A DNA stretch of 64,000 nt from Streptomyces griseochromogenes (GCF_001542625.1 NZ_CP016279.1:9176001-9240000), one strand, 5' to 3'; positions 20,132-29,134 are shown, counted from the first letter of the stretch. Numbers and translations: made by a program. Notes: generated from the sequence alone by a model not told the origin.

Positions 20132-21075
20132 AGGGAGGCTCCTACGAGGTCGAGTCCGGCGGCGAGGAGGGCCTTCAGGGCGGCGAGGTCGGCGGGCGAG
20201 GGGTCGGCGAGCGGGGCACGGACGGGGCCGACGCGCTCACCGCGCAGCCGGGCCGCCGCCTTCACCAGGGACACCGCGTATCCGGGTACGCGGTCGCGGA
20301 GTTCGACGAAGGGGACGTAGAAGTCGCGCAGCAGCTTCTCGGTCGTGCTGTGGTCGCCGCCGCGCAGGGCGGTGAAGAAGGCGTCCGCGATCTCGGGGGC
20401 GAAGGCGTGCACGGCGGAGGAGTAGGCGGGGACGCCGACGGCGGCGTAGGCGCGGGCCTGGATCTCGGCGGTGGCGGCGCCGTTGAAGAAGAGGAAGTCC
20501 TCGGGCGCGGCGAGGGTGAGGCGCTGGAGGCGGTCGAGGTCACTGTGGCCGTCCTTGAGGCCGATGACGTTCGGGATGCGCGCGATGCGCCGCACCGAGG
20601 CCACCGTATAGGCGACCTGACCGCGCTGGTAGGCGACGAGCGGCAGCCGGGTGCGGGCGGCGAGGTGCTCCAGCTGGGCGGCGAGGCCGTCCTGCGGGGC
20701 GGCGACGAGGTAGTGCGGCAGCACGAGCAGGGCGTCGGCCCCCTCCTCCTCGGCGATCCGCGCGAACCGGGCGGCCTGCGCCCACCCGTATCCCGCACCG
20801 GCAACCACGGGCACGTGCCCGCCCGCCTCCTCGACGGCGATGGCGACGACCCGCCGGTACTCCTCCTCGTCCAGCGAGAAGAACTCGCCGGTGCCGCAGG
20901 CAGGGAAGACGGCCCCGGGCGCGGCGGCGAGCCGCGCGGCGACATGGGCGCGGAAGCCCTCGGGGTCGAGGGAGCCGTCGTCGTGGAAGGCGGTGAGCGG
21001 GAAGGACAGCACACCGCGCGCCATGCCCTCCCGCAGCCACCGCGCCACGCCCTGCGGAGTCGGGTCGCCGCCCAC
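20128..21075 (-). CDS. kdgD: 5-dehydro-4-deoxyglucarate dehydratase
   Basis: The 315-residue protein is of the DHDPS/NAL family: FPACGTGEFFSLDEEEY (substrate carboxylate loop), PLVAYQRGQV with the conserved Tyr, and GLKDGHSDLDR with the Schiff-base Lys. It decarboxylates and dehydrates 5-dehydro-4-deoxyglucarate to 2-oxoglutarate semialdehyde. GTG at 21075 has a good GGGAGA upstream. It is first in the kdgD-gudD-kinase operon. No dedicated semialdehyde dehydrogenase lies beside it, so the last step must be encoded elsewhere. Confidence 0.92.
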   Translation of the reverse strand: MGGDPTPQGVARWLREGMARGVLSFPLTAFHDDGSLDPEGFRAHVAARLAAAPGAVFPACGTGEFFSLDEEEYRRVVAIAVEEAGGHVPVVAGAGYGWAQAARFARIAEEEGADALLVLPHYLVAAPQDGLAAQLEHLAARTRLPLVAYQRGQVAYTVASVRRIARIPNVIGLKDGHSDLDRLQRLTLAAPEDFLFFNGAATAEIQARAYAAVGVPAYSSAVHAFAPEIADAFFTALRGGDHSTTEKLLRDFYVPFVELRDRVPGYAVSLVKAAARLRGERVGPVRAPLADPSPADLAALKALLAAGLDLVGASL

Positions 21076-21093
21076 CTGATCATCTCCCCTTAT

Positions 21094-21118
21094 GAATGTT
21101 GTCTATGTATGAAAACAG
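21094..21118 (-). promoter_or_regulatory. AT-rich control region of the glucarate operon
   Basis: The 40 bp upstream of kdgD are much richer in A/T than the rest. TATGAA is repeated as a direct repeat with about 17-bp periodicity around GTTGTCTATG. It is a candidate GntR- or IclR-type operator overlapping the promoter. Confidence 0.35.
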
Positions 21119-21157
21119 AGGCTAGATACATGGACGCGCGAGAGTCAATGAGGGAAC

Positions 21158-21198
21158 AACAAAAGAGCCCCATCCCGCACATAGCGGAATGGGGCTCT
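21158..21198 (-). terminator. Strong terminator of the tRNA-Gly gene
   Basis: A 15-bp stem (21164-21178 with 21184-21198, one wobble) has a 5-nt loop and is followed in the minus-strand transcript by CUUUUGUUG. It starts 2 nt beyond the tRNA CCA end and shields the glucarate operon from read-through. Confidence 0.88.
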
Positions 21199-21200
21199 AC

Positions 21201-21273
21201 TGGAGCGCCGGGCAGGCCTTGCACCTGCATTTCCCCGCAGGAAGCGGGGCGTCTTTCCTTGGACCACCAACGC
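21201..21273 (-). tRNA. Atypical tRNA-Gly(UCC) with encoded CCA
   Basis: The 73 nt fold into a full cloverleaf: acceptor GCGTTGG with CCGGCGC (7 bp, two G-U), a D-stem of only 3 bp (GTC/GAC) with GG in the loop, anticodon stem CCCCG/CGGGG with loop CTTCCTG, a 4-nt variable loop, T-stem GCAGG/CCTGC with loop TGCAAGG, then U73-CCA. Anticodon UCC, G1-C72, C2-G71 and U73 are glycine identity elements. Oddities are G at 55 in place of the near-universal U, pyrimidine at 37, and a weak D-arm. A candidate promoter upstream has TTGGCT (21340-21345) and TATGGT (21315-21320), 19 nt apart. Confidence 0.75.
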
Positions 21274-21537
21274 ACAGTCCGGCACCGGAAGTTCCGGCGA
21301 CCGCGACGTGATCAACCATAGCGCATCCGGCGGGTCACGAGCCAACTCGCCAACAGAAGGCGCCCTTTTACCCAGGCATGCTGATCACAAACACAGAAGT
21401 GACCCGTATCACGTCCAGTGAACTTCTTCCCGAACCACGTAATTGATACAACTTGCTCGCGCGTTCCTGTCCGTCGACGGTCGTCGCCCATCCCCCCTCT
21501 TTTCTGAGCCACTGCTCTCGTCCGCCCTGGAACGCCC

Positions 21538-22803
21538 GTGTCCGCCCCCCGCTCCCTGCCCTGGCCCCTCGTCGCCCTTTTCACGGCCGGGTATCTCGCC
21601 CCGTACCTGCTGCCGACCATCGTCGGCCGGCTCGGCACCGGGCTCGCTCTCTCCGCCACCCAAGCCGGAGCCATCGGCAGTGCGCTGTTGCTGAGTTCGG
21701 CCACGGCGGGCTTCCTGCTGGCCTCCCGGGTCGAGCGGATCGGTGCCCGCCCCCTCGCCCGGCTCGGGCTCGCGCTCGCCGTCGTCGGCTACGGCGGGGC
21801 CGCCCTCACCGGCGTCGTCCCGGCCGTCGTCGTGGGCGCGCTCGTCGGCGGGCTCGGGTCCGGAACGGTCACGGCCGTCGCCGCCACCGGCATCGCCGCC
21901 ATGGGGGTGCCTCCGGCCCGAACGGAGTCGAGAGCCTGGGGGAGCGATCCGCACCGGGTCACCACGCTCGGACTGCTCGGCGTCTCCGCCCTCGCCGGCG
22001 CCCTCTACCTGACGATCCCCCACCTCGGCGCCGGCCACGGGCAGCCGCTCGCCGCGCTCGCGCTGACCGCCCTCGCGGTATGGCCGCTCACCGGCCGCCT
22101 GCCCGGCCGCACGGCCCCGGCCCGCACCCGCACCGGGCACGGCAGGCTCCCCCACCTCCGGTCCGGCCTGCTGCTGGCCGCCGCCATGCTCTGCTGGTCC
22201 CTGGCGCAGAACTCCCTGTGGGGCGTCAGCGGCCGCATCGGCCTCGGCCAGGCACATCTGACCGAGGTCACCGTCGGAGCGGTGTTCGCGGTCGCGCTCG
22301 GGGCCGGCCTGGTCGGGGTCGTGGGCGCCGGGACACTCGGGCCGAGGCTCGGCCGGGCGCTGCCGATCGGCGGCGGTACGGCGCTGATCGCGGCCTGCAT
22401 CGCGCTCAGCGCGTCGGCGACGGACCTGCCGTCCTTCGCCGGGGGCGAGATCGCCTGGAACCTGCTCTATCCGGTCGTGCTGTCGTACGTCATCGGCCTC
22501 GCCGCCTCCCTCGACCCGCGCGGCCGCTGGGCGGTGCTGGTCGGCTCGGCGTCCTCGCTGGGCACGGCGGCCGGGCCGCTGACCGGGAGCGCGCTGGCGG
22601 CGTGGGCGGGCTTCCCGGTCATGGGCGAGGTGCTGGCCGTCGGGCTGCTGGGGGTGGCGGTGCCCCTGACGATGGTGGCCCTCCGCGCGAGCAGGCACCT
22701 GTCGTCCGTGGTGGAGATCCAACTGGACACCCCCGTCGTGCCCGCCCAGCGGACCTACGGCACCGCCTGTCCGAACTCGTACGCGTCCACCTCGGCGAGG
22801 TAG
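21538..22803 (+). CDS. MFS-type membrane transporter
   Basis: The 421-residue protein, from GTG, has about 12 hydrophobic helices, beginning LPWPLVALFTAGYLAPYLLP and including GGLGSGTVTAVAATGIAA, as in the YbfB-like MFS group. The substrate is unknown. Between GIAAM and DPHRVTTLG a 14-residue stretch (GVPPARTESRAWGS) breaks the helix pattern and looks inserted. The last 49 nt overlap the convergent deaminase, so the C-terminal tail (YGTACPNSYASTSAR) is probably fortuitous. Confidence 0.75.
   Translation: MSAPRSLPWPLVALFTAGYLAPYLLPTIVGRLGTGLALSATQAGAIGSALLLSSATAGFLLASRVERIGARPLARLGLALAVVGYGGAALTGVVPAVVVGALVGGLGSGTVTAVAATGIAAMGVPPARTESRAWGSDPHRVTTLGLLGVSALAGALYLTIPHLGAGHGQPLAALALTALAVWPLTGRLPGRTAPARTRTGHGRLPHLRSGLLLAAAMLCWSLAQNSLWGVSGRIGLGQAHLTEVTVGAVFAVALGAGLVGVVGAGTLGPRLGRALPIGGGTALIAACIALSASATDLPSFAGGEIAWNLLYPVVLSYVIGLAASLDPRGRWAVLVGSASSLGTAAGPLTGSALAAWAGFPVMGEVLAVGLLGVAVPLTMVALRASRHLSSVVEIQLDTPVVPAQRTYGTACPNSYASTSAR
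21904..21945 (+). repeat. Short in-frame insertion element within the MFS gene
   Basis: About 42 bp encode the foreign-looking GVPPARTESRAWGS. It has a hairpin, CTCCG-GCCCGAA-CGGAG (21911-21927), and G-runs at both ends. Similar short G-rich dispersed sequences occur in streptomycete genomes, often between genes; here it is inside one. Confidence 0.45.
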
Positions 22804-23759
22804 CGGGCCCGCCGCTCCTCGTCGTCCTCCAGGAAGGAGGCGCGGAAGGAGTTGCGGGCCAGCTCGCGCATCTGCTCCTTGGCCAGCCCGAGGGCGTCGC
22901 GCACGGCGTGGTAGTTGTCGGCGACGTACCCGCCGAAGTAGGCCGGGTCGTCGGAGTTCACCGTGCACAGCAGGCCGGCGTCGAGCATGGCCGCGAGGGG
23001 ATGGTCCGCGAGGACGTCCACCGCGCGCAGCCGGACGTTGGACAGCGGGCACAGGGTCAGCGGCACGCGGTCCCGGACCAGCCGCTCGACCAGCGCCGGG
23101 TCCTCCATGCAGCGCAGACCGTGGTCGACGCGTTCCACGCCGAGCACGTCCAGGGCCTCGGTGATGTACTCCGGCGGGCCCTCCTCACCGGCATGCGCCA
23201 CGCGCCGCAGCCCGAGCGCGGCCGCGGCCTCGTACACCTCACGGAACTTCACCGGCGGATGCCCGACCTCGGCCGAGTCCAGGCCGATACCGGTGATCCG
23301 GTCCAGGTAGGGCCGGGCCGCCTCCAGGGTCTCCAGCGCGGAGTCGGCGGACTCGTCACGCAGGAAGCACATGATGAGCCTCGTGGAGACGCCGTGGTTC
23401 TCCTCGCTGCGGCCGAGCGCCCGCCACAGCCCCTCCACGACCGTGCCCATGGGCACGCCCCTCGCGATGTGCGCCTGCGGGTCGAAGAAGATCTCCGCGT
23501 GCCGCACGCCCTGCGCGGCGGCGCGGGCGAGGTAGGCGTCGGCCAGGTCCGCGAAGTCCTGCTCGGTGCGCAGGACGGCCATCAGCTCGTAGTACAGGTT
23601 CAGGAAGGACTGCAGGTCCTCGAACTGGTACGCCTTGCGCAGCTCGTCGGTGTCGGCGTAGGGCAGCCGGACGCCGTTGCGGGCGGCCAGCTCGAACGCC
23701 AGCTCGGGTTCCAGGGTGCCTTCGACGTGGAGGTGCAGTTCTGCTTTCGGGAGGGGCAT
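22755..23759 (-). CDS. Adenosine/adenine deaminase (Aah1-like subgroup)
   Basis: The 334-residue TIM-barrel amidohydrolase shows KAELHLHVEGTLEPEL (two zinc His), RVAHAGEEGPPEY with zinc His and catalytic Glu, VDHGLR with the catalytic His, and NSDDPAYFGG with the Asp pair. The EGTLEPEL wording, in place of the DGAL.P of classical adenosine deaminases, and the whole HAGEEGPPEYI and DPAYFGGYV pattern match adenine deaminases of the fungal Aah1 and Pseudomonas type. Adenine to hypoxanthine is thus the likelier reaction, though databases usually call it adenosine deaminase. It follows rnz by 35 nt. Confidence 0.88.
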   Translation of the reverse strand: MPLPKAELHLHVEGTLEPELAFELAARNGVRLPYADTDELRKAYQFEDLQSFLNLYYELMAVLRTEQDFADLADAYLARAAAQGVRHAEIFFDPQAHIARGVPMGTVVEGLWRALGRSEENHGVSTRLIMCFLRDESADSALETLEAARPYLDRITGIGLDSAEVGHPPVKFREVYEAAAALGLRRVAHAGEEGPPEYITEALDVLGVERVDHGLRCMEDPALVERLVRDRVPLTLCPLSNVRLRAVDVLADHPLAAMLDAGLLCTVNSDDPAYFGGYVADNYHAVRDALGLAKEQMRELARNSFRASFLEDDEERRARYLAEVDAYEFGQAVP

Positions 23760-23794
23760 CAAAGCATCGTACGGCCCCCTTCCCACCTGCCCTT

Positions 23795-24700
23795 TCAGCG
23801 ACGCTTGGGGACCTGTACCCGCTGCAGGTCGTACGCCACGGTCAGCTCTCCCTCGAACCCGGCGGCACGCGCCTGCCGCTCGAACTCCTCCGGTTCCGCG
23901 TAGCGCTGGCTGAAGTGGGTGAGGACGAGATGCCGCACCCCGGCGTCCCGTGCCGCGGCCGCCGCCTGTCCGGCCGTCAGATGGCCGTGGTCCTCGGCGA
24001 GTCCGGCGTCCTCGTCGAGGAAGGTGGACTCGATGACAAGCAGGTCGCAGCCCTCGGCGAGCGCGTGCACGCCGTCGCACAGCCGGGTGTCCATGACGAA
24101 CGCGAACCGCTGCCCGCGCCGCACCTCGCTGACCTCGTCCAGCGTCACGTTCCCGAGCCGCCCCTCGCGCTGGATCCGGCCGACGTCCGGCCCCTTGATC
24201 CCGTGCGCGGCGAGCCGTCCGGGCAGCATGCGGCGCCCGTCGGGTTCGGTCAGCCGGTAGCCGTAGGACTCGACGGGGTGCGACAGCTTGCGGGCCTCCA
24301 GCGTGTACGACGGTGTCACCGCGAGGATGCCGTCCGCGTCGACCGGCGCCTCGGTGAGGGGGACCGTCTCCCGGTAGGCGGTCGCGTAGCGCAGCCGGTC
24401 GAAGAAGCGCTGCCCGGAGCGCGGGTAGTGCGCGGTGACCTCGTGCGGCACCTGGTCGAGGTTGATCCGCTGGATCACTCCGGCGAGGCCGAGGGAGTGG
24501 TCGCCGTGGAAGTGCGTGACGCAGATCCGGTTCAGGTCGTGGGCGGCGACCCCGGCGCGCTGCATCTGCCGCTGTGTGCCCTCGCCGGGGTCGAACAGGA
24601 CGCCCTCGCCGTCCCAGCGCAGCAGATAGCCGTTGTGGTTGCGGTGCCGGGTCGGGACCTGGCTGGCGGTGCCGAGGACCACCAATTCACGGACGGACAT
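23795..24700 (-). CDS. rnz: Ribonuclease Z
   Basis: The 301-residue metallo-beta-lactamase-fold nuclease has [29 protein letters not shown], the zinc motif [14 protein letters not shown] near residue 63, an exosite arm with [19 protein letters not shown], and the late His in VLTHFSQRY. It cuts the 3' trailer of tRNA precursors that lack CCA, such as the tRNA-Ala in this window. It starts 6 nt after the HIT gene. Confidence 0.95.
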   Translation of the reverse strand: MSVRELVVLGTASQVPTRHRNHNGYLLRWDGEGVLFDPGEGTQRQMQRAGVAAHDLNRICVTHFHGDHSLGLAGVIQRINLDQVPHEVTAHYPRSGQRFFDRLRYATAYRETVPLTEAPVDADGILAVTPSYTLEARKLSHPVESYGYRLTEPDGRRMLPGRLAAHGIKGPDVGRIQREGRLGNVTLDEVSEVRRGQRFAFVMDTRLCDGVHALAEGCDLLVIESTFLDEDAGLAEDHGHLTAGQAAAAARDAGVRHLVLTHFSQRYAEPEEFERQARAAGFEGELTVAYDLQRVQVPKRR

Positions 24701-24706
24701 GGCGGC

Positions 24707-25060
24707 TTATCCCGGAGGCCATTCCATGCCGCGGCCGCCCAGGACGTGCGCGTGCGCGTGCCAGACGGTCTGGCCGGCGCCGGCGCCGGTGTTGAAGACG
24801 ATGCGGTAGCTTTCCAACTTGTCCTCGTCGGCCACGGCCTGCGTCTCAGCGAGTACATCGGCCGCCAGCTGAGGGGCTTGTGCGGCGAGCGCGGCCGCGT
24901 CCTTGTAGTGCGCCTTGGGAATCACCAGGACGTGCGTGGGCGCCTGGGGGTTTATGTCCCGGAAGGCGACGGTGGTTTCCGTCTCTCGGACGATCGTCGC
25001 CGGGATATGGCCCGCGACGATCTTGCAGAACAGGCAGTCGTCCTGCGGTTCTCCCGCCAT
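24707..25060 (-). CDS. HIT (histidine triad) family hydrolase
   Basis: The 117-residue protein of the HINT branch has CLFCKIVAGHIPATIV at the start (the first two Cys probably bind zinc), THVLVIPKAHY, and the triad HAHAHVLGG at the end (HxHxH). HINT proteins hydrolyse purine nucleoside phosphoramidates. It is the first gene of a HIT-rnz-deaminase run. Confidence 0.93.
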   Translation of the reverse strand: MAGEPQDDCLFCKIVAGHIPATIVRETETTVAFRDINPQAPTHVLVIPKAHYKDAAALAAQAPQLAADVLAETQAVADEDKLESYRIVFNTGAGAGQTVWHAHAHVLGGRGMEWPPG

Positions 25061-25182
25061 AACGCGTGCGCTCGCTTTCGCCGGTGATCAGTACGGGTGG
25101 CATCGTAGTCGGTCGGGTGCGGGTCGGTGGGGGTGCTCGCGCCCACGCGGCGGAGCCGCATATCGACGCGGCCCCGCGCCCC

Positions 25183-28100
25183 TTAGGCGGGCAAGCCCGG
25201 CGGTGACTTGGCAGGTACCGACTCCAGTGCCTCCAGTGCGAGGCGGATCGCCTCGTCCAACTGGGCGTCCCTTGCCTCCGCCCAGTCCTGGGGGCGCTGG
25301 ACCACCTCCACGTCGGGGTCGACGCCGTGGTTCTCCACGTCCCAGCCGTAACCCTCCAGCCAGATCGCGTACTTCGGCTGGGTGATCAGTGTGCCGTCGA
25401 CCAGGTGGTAGCGGCTGTCGATGCCGATCACTCCGCCCCAGGTGCGGGTGCCCACGACCGGGCCGATGCCGAGGGCCTTGATGGCCGCGTTGACGATGTC
25501 GCCGTCGGAACCGGAGAACTCGTTGGCGACGGCGACGACCGGGCCCCTGGGCGCGTCCAGCGGGTAGCTGGTGGGCCGCATGCCGCGCGGCACGTCCCAG
25601 CCGATGATGCGCCGGGCGAGCTTCTCCACCACCAGCTGGGAGGTGTGACCGCCCCGGTTCTCCCGGACGTCGACCACGAGTCCCTCCCGGGCCACCTCGA
25701 CGCGCAGGTCGCGGTGGATCTGCGCCCAGCCGGGGGCCTGCATGTCCGGGACGTGGAGGTAGCCGAGCCGGCCGCCGGAGGCCCGGTGGACGTGGGCGCG
25801 TCGGTCGGCGACCCAGGCGTGGTAGCGCAGCGGCTCCTCGTCGGGGACCGGGACGACGACCGTGTGCCGGGGCTCTCCCCCGTCGGCCGGTGCGACGGTC
25901 AGCTCGACGGGCTGTCCGGCCGTGCCCACGAGCAGCGGTCCGGGTCCGGTGACCGGGTCGACCGGGTGGCCGGCGACGGCGAGGATCGTGTCCCCGGGGC
26001 GTACGGCGACGCCGGGTGCGGCGAGCGGGGAGTGGGCGTCCGGGTCGGAGGTCTCCGCCGGGAGGATGCGGTCGATGCGCCAGCCGCCGTCCTCGTGACG
26101 GGAGATGTCGGCGCCGAGCAGGCCCTGCCGGGGGCCGCCGCCGGGGCCCCCGGGCGGGGTGACGTAGGCGTGCGAGGTGCCGAGTTCGCCGTGCACCTCC
26201 CACAGCAGGTCGACGAGATCGCTGTGGGTGGCGAGGCGGTCCAGCAGCGGGCGGTAGCGGTCGAGGACGCCGTCCCAGTCGACGCCGTCGAGGTCGGGCC
26301 GCCAGTAGTGGTCGCGCATGAGGCGGCCGGTCTCGTCGTACATCTGCCGCCACTCGGCGGCCGGGTCCACTCTCTGCCGGACGCGGGCGAGGTCGACCGA
26401 GACGCTGCTGTCGCCGTCGTCGTCGGAGCCGGTGCGGCGGTCGCTGGGCACGACCCGGAGCCGGCCGTCGCTCCACAGCAGGACCCGTTTGCCGTCCCCG
26501 CTGACCTCGAAGTGGTCGGCGTCGGCGGCGAGCTGTTCCAGGCGGCGCTGGGCGAGGTCGTAGCGCTCCAGCTCGGTGTGCGGGCCGGGGTCCTCGGGGT
26601 GGGCGCGGGAGGCGCCGAGCACGCCGTGCACGGGGTGCCGCAGCCAGAGCACGCCGTCCTTGGCGGCGCGCAGGACGGAGTAGCGGCCGGCCTCGACGGG
26701 GAACGGCACGATGCGGTCGGCGAGGCCTTCCAGGTCGATGCGGGTGACCGGGGCGCCCTCGCTGTCGGGGGTCTCGTCCTTGTCGGGGGTCTCGAAGGGG
26801 CGGCCGTGCCGCTGCGGGCCGAAGGGCGAGGGTGTGGTGGCGGCCAGGGTGATCAGATGCGGGCGGGCGCCGACCACGAACGCGAGGTCGAAGACGTGCT
26901 CGTCGTAGACCGGGTCGAAGGCGCGGTTGGAGAGGAAGGCGAGGTGTTTGCCGTCCAGGGTGAAGGCGGGCGCGTAGTCCTGGAAGCGCAGCGGGGTCGC
27001 CTCGGTGACCGAGAGGTCGGTGGTGTGGGCGAGGCGCAGCTGGGACAGCGGGCGAGGGCCGGGGTGGGCCCAGGCGAGCCAGCCCGAGTCGGGGGAGAAC
27101 GCGAGGCCGGAGACCTCGCCGTCGTCGCAGCGGTCCACCTCGCGCACCTCGCCGGACTCGCGCTCGACGAGCAGCAGCCGCCCGTCGTGCGAGGCGACGG
27201 CGACGCGGCCGCCGTCGGGCGCCACGGCCAGCTCCAGGACCCGGCCGAGCCGGCCGGCGGCCAGGCGCCGGGCGGTCGTCCCCGGGGCGAGCCCGGTCGC
27301 GGGGGCGAACTCCAGGGCGTCGTCGCCCTCGGCGTCCGTCACCCACACCACCCACTCCTCGCCCTCGGTCCGGAAGGTGCGCGGCTGCCGGGCCCGGACG
27401 CCGGGGGTGGCGGCGAGGGCGCGGGCGGGCCCGGAGCGATGGGTGACCCAGTGGACGCCGCCGCGCACGCTGACGGCGCTTCCGCGTGCGGTGTGGTCGG
27501 GCGACGCGGCCCCGAACCAGCGCGTCGCGTTCACCGGATACGGCCGCAGGTCGAGGCGTGGCCCGCCCAGCCGCACCTCCAGCCGCCTCGGCTCGGCGCC
27601 CTCCAGGTCGTCCAGGAGCCACAGTTCACCGGCCGAGCCGTAGACGACCCGCGTGCCGTCCCCGGCCGCGTGCCGGGCGTAGAAACCGTCGAGCGGGGAG
27701 TGCCTTCGCAGGTCGGAGCCGTCGGCGAGCGAGGAGTACAGCGCACCGGTGCCCTCGTGGTCGGACAGGAACGCGATCCGCTCCCCCGCCCACACCGGGC
27801 ACTCGATGTTCCCGTCCAACTCCTCGTGGAGGCGTACGAACCCGCCGTCGCCCGCGCGGTCGATCCACAGCTTGCCCGCCGTACCGCCGCGGTAGCGCTT
27901 CCAGTACGCAGCCTCCCGGCCCATCGGCGCGGACAGCAGCACGGTGGCGGGCCCGAACGCCACGTCGCCGACGGGACCGTAGGGCAGGGTGGCCGCCGGG
28001 CCGCCGTCGAGCGGGACGGCGTGCGCCCAGGTCTGGCGCAGGCTGGGGCGGCCCCGCGCGCTGAGCGCGAGCACCTGTCCCTCCGGGGTCCAGCCGCTCA

Positions 28101-28419
28101 CCTCGGTGCGCCGGTTGCCCCAGTACGTCAGCCGCTCCGCGGGGCCTCCGGCCACCGGGGCGACATGCACCTCGGGCGCGCCGTCCCGGGTGGAGGTCCA
28201 GGCGAGGGCGGTCCCGTCGGGCGAGATCCGGGGCCGTGTCACCGGCATGTTGTCGGCGCTGACCCGCCAGGCCCGGCCGCCGTCGAGGGGGGCCAGCCAG
28301 ACGTCGTCCTCGGCGACGAAGGCCACCAAGTCGCCGTGCAGATGGGGGAATCGGAGATATCCGGACGAGGCCGAAGATGCCGAAGATGCAGTGGAACCCG
28401 TCGAAGCGCCCTGAGTCAC
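25183..28419 (-). CDS. Tricorn protease
   Basis: At 1078 residues this has full tricorn length. The N-terminal two thirds form beta-propellers made of WD/PD40-like repeats (for example ISPDGTALAWTSTRDG and FSPDSGWLAWAHPG). A PDZ domain follows near GVAVRPGDTILAVAG, and the C-terminal S41 domain has LGTSHAYV with the catalytic His, NEFSGSDGD with the nucleophilic Ser, and ENHGVDPDVEV. It degrades peptides released by the proteasome in actinobacteria. It is monocistronic, with a Ser/Ala-rich N-terminus. Confidence 0.93.
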   Translation of the reverse strand: MTQGASTGSTASSASSASSGYLRFPHLHGDLVAFVAEDDVWLAPLDGGRAWRVSADNMPVTRPRISPDGTALAWTSTRDGAPEVHVAPVAGGPAERLTYWGNRRTEVSGWTPEGQVLALSARGRPSLRQTWAHAVPLDGGPAATLPYGPVGDVAFGPATVLLSAPMGREAAYWKRYRGGTAGKLWIDRAGDGGFVRLHEELDGNIECPVWAGERIAFLSDHEGTGALYSSLADGSDLRRHSPLDGFYARHAAGDGTRVVYGSAGELWLLDDLEGAEPRRLEVRLGGPRLDLRPYPVNATRWFGAASPDHTARGSAVSVRGGVHWVTHRSGPARALAATPGVRARQPRTFRTEGEEWVVWVTDAEGDDALEFAPATGLAPGTTARRLAAGRLGRVLELAVAPDGGRVAVASHDGRLLLVERESGEVREVDRCDDGEVSGLAFSPDSGWLAWAHPGPRPLSQLRLAHTTDLSVTEATPLRFQDYAPAFTLDGKHLAFLSNRAFDPVYDEHVFDLAFVVGARPHLITLAATTPSPFGPQRHGRPFETPDKDETPDSEGAPVTRIDLEGLADRIVPFPVEAGRYSVLRAAKDGVLWLRHPVHGVLGASRAHPEDPGPHTELERYDLAQRRLEQLAADADHFEVSGDGKRVLLWSDGRLRVVPSDRRTGSDDDGDSSVSVDLARVRQRVDPAAEWRQMYDETGRLMRDHYWRPDLDGVDWDGVLDRYRPLLDRLATHSDLVDLLWEVHGELGTSHAYVTPPGGPGGGPRQGLLGADISRHEDGGWRIDRILPAETSDPDAHSPLAAPGVAVRPGDTILAVAGHPVDPVTGPGPLLVGTAGQPVELTVAPADGGEPRHTVVVPVPDEEPLRYHAWVADRRAHVHRASGGRLGYLHVPDMQAPGWAQIHRDLRVEVAREGLVVDVRENRGGHTSQLVVEKLARRIIGWDVPRGMRPTSYPLDAPRGPVVAVANEFSGSDGDIVNAAIKALGIGPVVGTRTWGGVIGIDSRYHLVDGTLITQPKYAIWLEGYGWDVENHGVDPDVEVVQRPQDWAEARDAQLDEAIRLALEALESVPAKSPPGLPA

Positions 28420-28465
28420 CCCGTCACCTTACGCAGCGGCCGCCTTTGCGCGCTCCTGGTTCCGA

Positions 28466-29035
28466 TCACTTGCCCTGCGCGGGCCAGCAGGTGGGATCGC
28501 CCTTGCACCAGACGGTGCGGGTGACGGTGACCGTGGGGCCCGGCTGCCGGTAGGAGTAGGAGGGGTGGTAGGCGGCGGGCGGCTTGTACGTCACATGGGG
28601 CGTGGCATTGCAGTTGCCGAGCCCGTCGACGCGGAACACCTGCTTGCCCCCGACCTTGGCCGTCAGATCCCCGCGCACACAGACCCCGTCGACGGCCCGG
28701 GTCACCCTGCCGGTGACGGTTATCCTGCGCCTGTCCGTGGTCTGGCCCTGGCAGTTGACGGAGACGACGTTCTTCGCCTTCGACTGGGCTCCGTCGTTTC
28801 CGAAGCCGGTGGTGAAACTCCCGGTGCAGGTGAGCCAACTCACGCCCACGTGCTGCTGTTTGAGTTCGTGTGTCGCGGTCTTGTCGAGGGTGTACGCCAC
28901 CATGGCCGAGCTGAGTCCGCCCGGCTCACAGCCCACCACCGTCCCCAGGGCCACCGCCGCAAGCCCTGCCCCGGCCGCCACCCGAGTCCCTCGCGCCCGC
29001 CGCGTTCGCTGCCCTATGCGCTTCAAAGGCCCCAT
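28466..29035 (-). CDS. Putative lipoprotein, unknown function
   Basis: The 189-residue protein starts MGPLKRIGQRTRRARG (basic), then has a hydrophobic run ending in TVVGC, a workable lipobox, so it is probably exported and lipidated. The mature part has LTCTGSFTTG, VNCQGQTT, DGVCVRGD and GNCNATPH, with paired cysteines that may form disulfides, then a Tyr/Pro/Ser stretch and a final TVWCKGDPTCWPAQGK. I do not recognise a family. It lies just upstream of the tricorn gene (46-nt gap), on the same strand. Confidence 0.7.
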   Translation of the reverse strand: MGPLKRIGQRTRRARGTRVAAGAGLAAVALGTVVGCEPGGLSSAMVAYTLDKTATHELKQQHVGVSWLTCTGSFTTGFGNDGAQSKAKNVVSVNCQGQTTDRRRITVTGRVTRAVDGVCVRGDLTAKVGGKQVFRVDGLGNCNATPHVTYKPPAAYHPSYSYRQPGPTVTVTRTVWCKGDPTCWPAQGK

Positions 29036-29134
29036 GAACAGCAGCGTGCCACCGGCGCCGGAGCGGTCGGTAGACCGGATACGGCCACTCCACTTGACGT
29101 CGGCCCCGTCCGTGTCACCCCGTACTGTGGCCCG

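Noticed and set aside
28416..28838. 140-codon minus-strand ORF
   Set aside because: It is a frame-shifted shadow of the lipoprotein gene, His/Arg-rich and without a start signal.
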